Assembly (NCBI GenBank): GCA_021613335.1
Contig: JAJTWR010000350.1
Coordinates: 255,001 to 319,000, forward strand
Source: Whitmania pigra
Taxonomy: Eukaryota > Annelida > Clitellata > Hirudinida > Haemopidae
Direction of reading: 5' to 3'
DNA length: 64,000 nucleotides
In this document: positions 61,704 to 64,000 of the stretch, piece by piece
Layout: the number at the start of each line of letters is the position of its first letter
Position numbering within the stretch: position 1 is the first letter of the stretch
Translations under genes and position numbers: made by a program
The notes under the pieces: generated by a model
Databases searched by the model: none
What the model was told of the DNA's origin: nothing
Seen by the model: only the letters and a program-made list of their open reading frames with translations

Positions 61704-63097
61704 CTTGACGCAATGAACTATTCAAATCCCCAGTGCTTGATTTTATTTTTCCGAAATTACAAAATTGTTTTTTGTAACAGATGAAACTCCAGCAATGAAA
61801 AAGCATTCATTTGCATCATCATTCTGATGTTGAGAACTTTGAAACACATTGTGCAACAAAGATCTAACACAAATTTTGAAGAATGCCATAACAATGAAAA
61901 ACTGATTGTACAGCCGGTAACAAGTAAGTACTAAAGGAAAGAAGCTAAATCTAAAATCAAAACATCGAAATACATGAACATCAAACTCCACTAGAATCAA
62001 GTTACAGAGATAAAAAAAAGAAGAAATAGATAACATCAAACAAATTAATTTTAAGCTGAAATAAAAACTCCTAACGGGCAAAGAAGATTGACACCACTTT
62101 CTCGTTGCGTTACCATGTTTTCATTTAGTTGAACAAGCCATTCCAAAAGGCACGTATCAATTATAACAAACTATTAAGCAGGCATGAATAATATAAATAT
62201 GCAATGATTGCATGTCTTAGGACCTATATATTTTACGTTATATATTTGCAGCTCATCCTTGCAATGTATATTTACATGCTAGCTCTATTAACATCTGTAA
62301 TGGATTCCCTTAATTTGCTTTTGACAAGTAGCCTATACAGACAGGCTAACGATAATCTCGTAATGTTTGACCAATAGAGGATGTGATGATCTGTGAACCA
62401 TCAAGAAAACACGAATAAAATAATCCAGAAGATTCCCTGATTTGTGGAAAGAAATAAAAACAAATGTCCTCCTCAACAAAGTTGAGATTTACAACCCCAT
62501 CTCTTGAATAACACAAACTGGCTCCGGATAAGTTGGTGAGACTTTCGAGACGAGTCACAACGAACGAAGGAGACGAAAGTAATAATAAATTAAGATTAAT
62601 TAACTAATTGATTAATTATAACAAGTGATTAGGGAGGAATTTAACATCATCATCATGAGTTCAAGCTTTGCATACTTTGCAGTAACAACGAGAGCTGTCC
62701 CAGGATAGGAATAAACGGACACACGTTGTATGAAAACTTTACACTCTACAAAGGTTAGAATACTTAAAGGATGGCTCAAACATAGTTTTAATACTTCTTT
62801 TGCCACCAATTCCTCCACTCCTTCTGCAGAAGTAAGAAAGATAGAGAGTAGAAAAGAGAGAAGCTATCTGAAAAAAATTATTTATAATTTCTAATGAAAA
62901 ACAATTTATTATGTTGATGGTTTTACAGTAATTATAAAGTATCGTGACATGAATTCCTGTAAGCACCCAATCCTTCTTAGAATCATGAATGAAGCATTCG
63001 TTCAATTGAAATTCCACAATCAGTCTTTCTCTATTACTGACACAGGATTCAATCCACAAATTCCCACCTTGGATGCCTTGCATTCCGGAGAAGATAT
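61704..63097. other. Stretch with weak open frames only
   Basis: The minus-strand ORF 62346-62558 (VVTRLESLTNLSGASLCYSR onward) has normal composition and could be an exon of an unseen gene, but lacks a start and a recognised domain. The ORF at 61743-62081 is hydrophobic and probably fortuitous. 62739-63083 is probably 3' UTR of the small membrane-protein gene. Confidence 0.3.
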
Positions 63098-63331
63098 TCA
63101 GGTGCTGTCGGACATGACCTTGTAAGCTGCAAAACCAAGGAAGGCAACTGCCAGAGAGAGTCCTCCGTAAAAGAGGAAGCCAAACTGAGAGTCCTGCTTG
63201 GCTGATTCACATTCTTGCTGTTTCATCCTCATCCTTTCCAGTGTTTCTCTGGTCTTCTTCACTCTTTCTTCATGTTTTCTCCTCTTCATCACGTCTTGAG
63301 GGTCGCTGTTTATACTGGAAAACATTTTCAT
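63098..63331 (-). CDS. Small tail-anchored membrane protein
   Basis: A single-exon ORF of 77 aa (75 if the second ATG is used). A charged, likely coiled-coil part (MKRRKHEERVKKTRETLERM) precedes one C-terminal hydrophobic helix (FGFLFYGGLSLAVAFLGFAA) and a short YKVMSDST tail. This is the layout of small tail-anchored proteins of ER or mitochondria. I do not recognise a family. A splice-acceptor-like TTTTCCAG directly after the second ATG means the true N-terminus could instead come from an upstream exon. Confidence 0.55.
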   Translation of the reverse strand: MKMFSSINSDPQDVMKRRKHEERVKKTRETLERMRMKQQECESAKQDSQFGFLFYGGLSLAVAFLGFAAYKVMSDST

Positions 63332-63713
63332 TCAAATTTGTACATATTATTAATAATAATATTATTATTATTATTATTACTATTGCTTATGTTGTTTTAT
63401 GAGATGTGCTTTGCTTACAATGAGAAACTGTGAGGTTAACTTCACGGACAACAAAAGACTCCAAATGTAATAAATTAAAACAGACAGTTAATAAAGTATT
63501 ATGGCCTCATTATTATTATTATATCAGTATTATTTACCATTCATATTGAAATCATAAGATTTAATACCACCATTAACAACATAAGCACAATAAACATCAC
63601 AATCACTTCTTGCATCTGATGCATGAATGTGACACATCAATCACCACCAATCAAATATCTCATTTCCATTTCATTAAACAAATTAATGCACCTAAACATT
63701 GTTAAAATAAAAG

Positions 63714-63716
<3 letters not shown>

Positions 63717-63777
<61 letters not shown>
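63717..63777. repeat. (AAT)n microsatellite
   Basis: A pure AAT tract of about 60 bp with one phase slip, in the 3' flank of the gene at the window end. Confidence 0.95.
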
Positions 63778-63779
<2 letters not shown>

Positions 63780-63810
63780 GCATTTAAAGCTAAAAATAAA
63801 TTTTAAAAAA

Positions 63811-64000
63811 TCAAAGAAACCCTTTCGTGGTATCATCCTTAGTAACATGAGATTCTTGGTTGCTTGAGTTTGGCAGAGTGCCGTTTTGATGAGAAACCTG
63901 ATCTTCCTTCTTAGCATCGGCCTGGATGGAAGAGGTTGGTGCCACTGGATGGGTCTTGTCCGAGAGGGATTTGAAGCTTCTTGGAGGAACGGGAGGTAGG
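63811..64000 (-). CDS. C-terminal exon of an unidentified gene (partial)
   Basis: The minus strand is open from the window edge to a TGA at 63811-63813 and reads LPPVPPRSFKSLSDKTHPV then a Ser/Thr/Gln/Asn-rich tail ending TKDDTTKGFL. LPPVPPR matches the class II SH3-ligand form PxxPxR. Low-complexity polar tails with such motifs are common in adaptor proteins. The rest of the gene is outside the window and I cannot name it. Confidence 0.45.
   Translation of the reverse strand, partial: LPPVPPRSFKSLSDKTHPVAPTSSIQADAKKEDQVSHQNGTLPNSSNQESHVTKDDTTKGFL

Overview
The window is AT-rich nuclear DNA from an invertebrate animal. Genes are split by many short GT-AG introns, there are (AAT)n microsatellites, a non-LTR retrotransposon remnant and MITE-like elements, and the gene content is metazoan (ARHGAP19, a KLF factor, WDR17, GINS2, LTV1). 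The species cannot be fixed from sequence alone; an AT-rich cnidarian, other early-branching animal or lophotrochozoan would fit.

Layout. 1-3.5 kb: an ARHGAP19-type RhoGAP on the minus strand. 3.6-11.1 kb: intergenic, with a long (AAT)n tract. 11.2-18 kb: a Kruppel-like zinc-finger factor (+) with a LINE 3' end inside its last intron. 18-21.2 kb: intergenic with a 188-bp MITE. 21.25-30.4 kb: a complete 27-exon WDR17 orthologue (+). 31.3-33.6 kb: an intact cGAS-like receptor gene (cGLR-A, +) preceded by the footprint of a lost copy. 33.9-41 kb: three housekeeping-type genes, GINS2 (-), LTV1 (+) and a leucine-rich-repeat protein (-). 41.8-57.3 kb: a tandem minus-strand array of five further cGLR copies (B-F) with an orphan promoter between E and F. 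59-61.2 kb: a membrane protein with two Ly6/uPAR-like three-finger domains (-). 61.5-64 kb: a small tail-anchored protein (-), weak ORFs, and the 3' end of a gene leaving the window (-).

The notable system is the cGLR cluster. All copies use one three-exon design: a 38-39-codon N-terminal exon, a ~591-nt nucleotidyltransferase exon with the GS / E-x-D / D catalytic signature of cGAS, and a Mab-21-type C-terminal helical exon. None has the zinc ribbon of vertebrate cGAS. A, D and E look intact. B has a 1-nt deletion at a splice acceptor plus a nonsense codon, C was truncated by a tandem duplication and lost a splice donor, and F has an early nonsense codon. E and F end in a long hydrophobic tail that A-D lack, suggesting membrane-anchored cGLRs. 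The putative promoters of B, D, E, F and an orphan copy share an NF-kappaB-like palindrome next to a GAAAGT half-site and a splice donor, which suggests immune-inducible, feed-forward expression. Genes were joined by hand from splice signals and phase, so exon edges are predictions.
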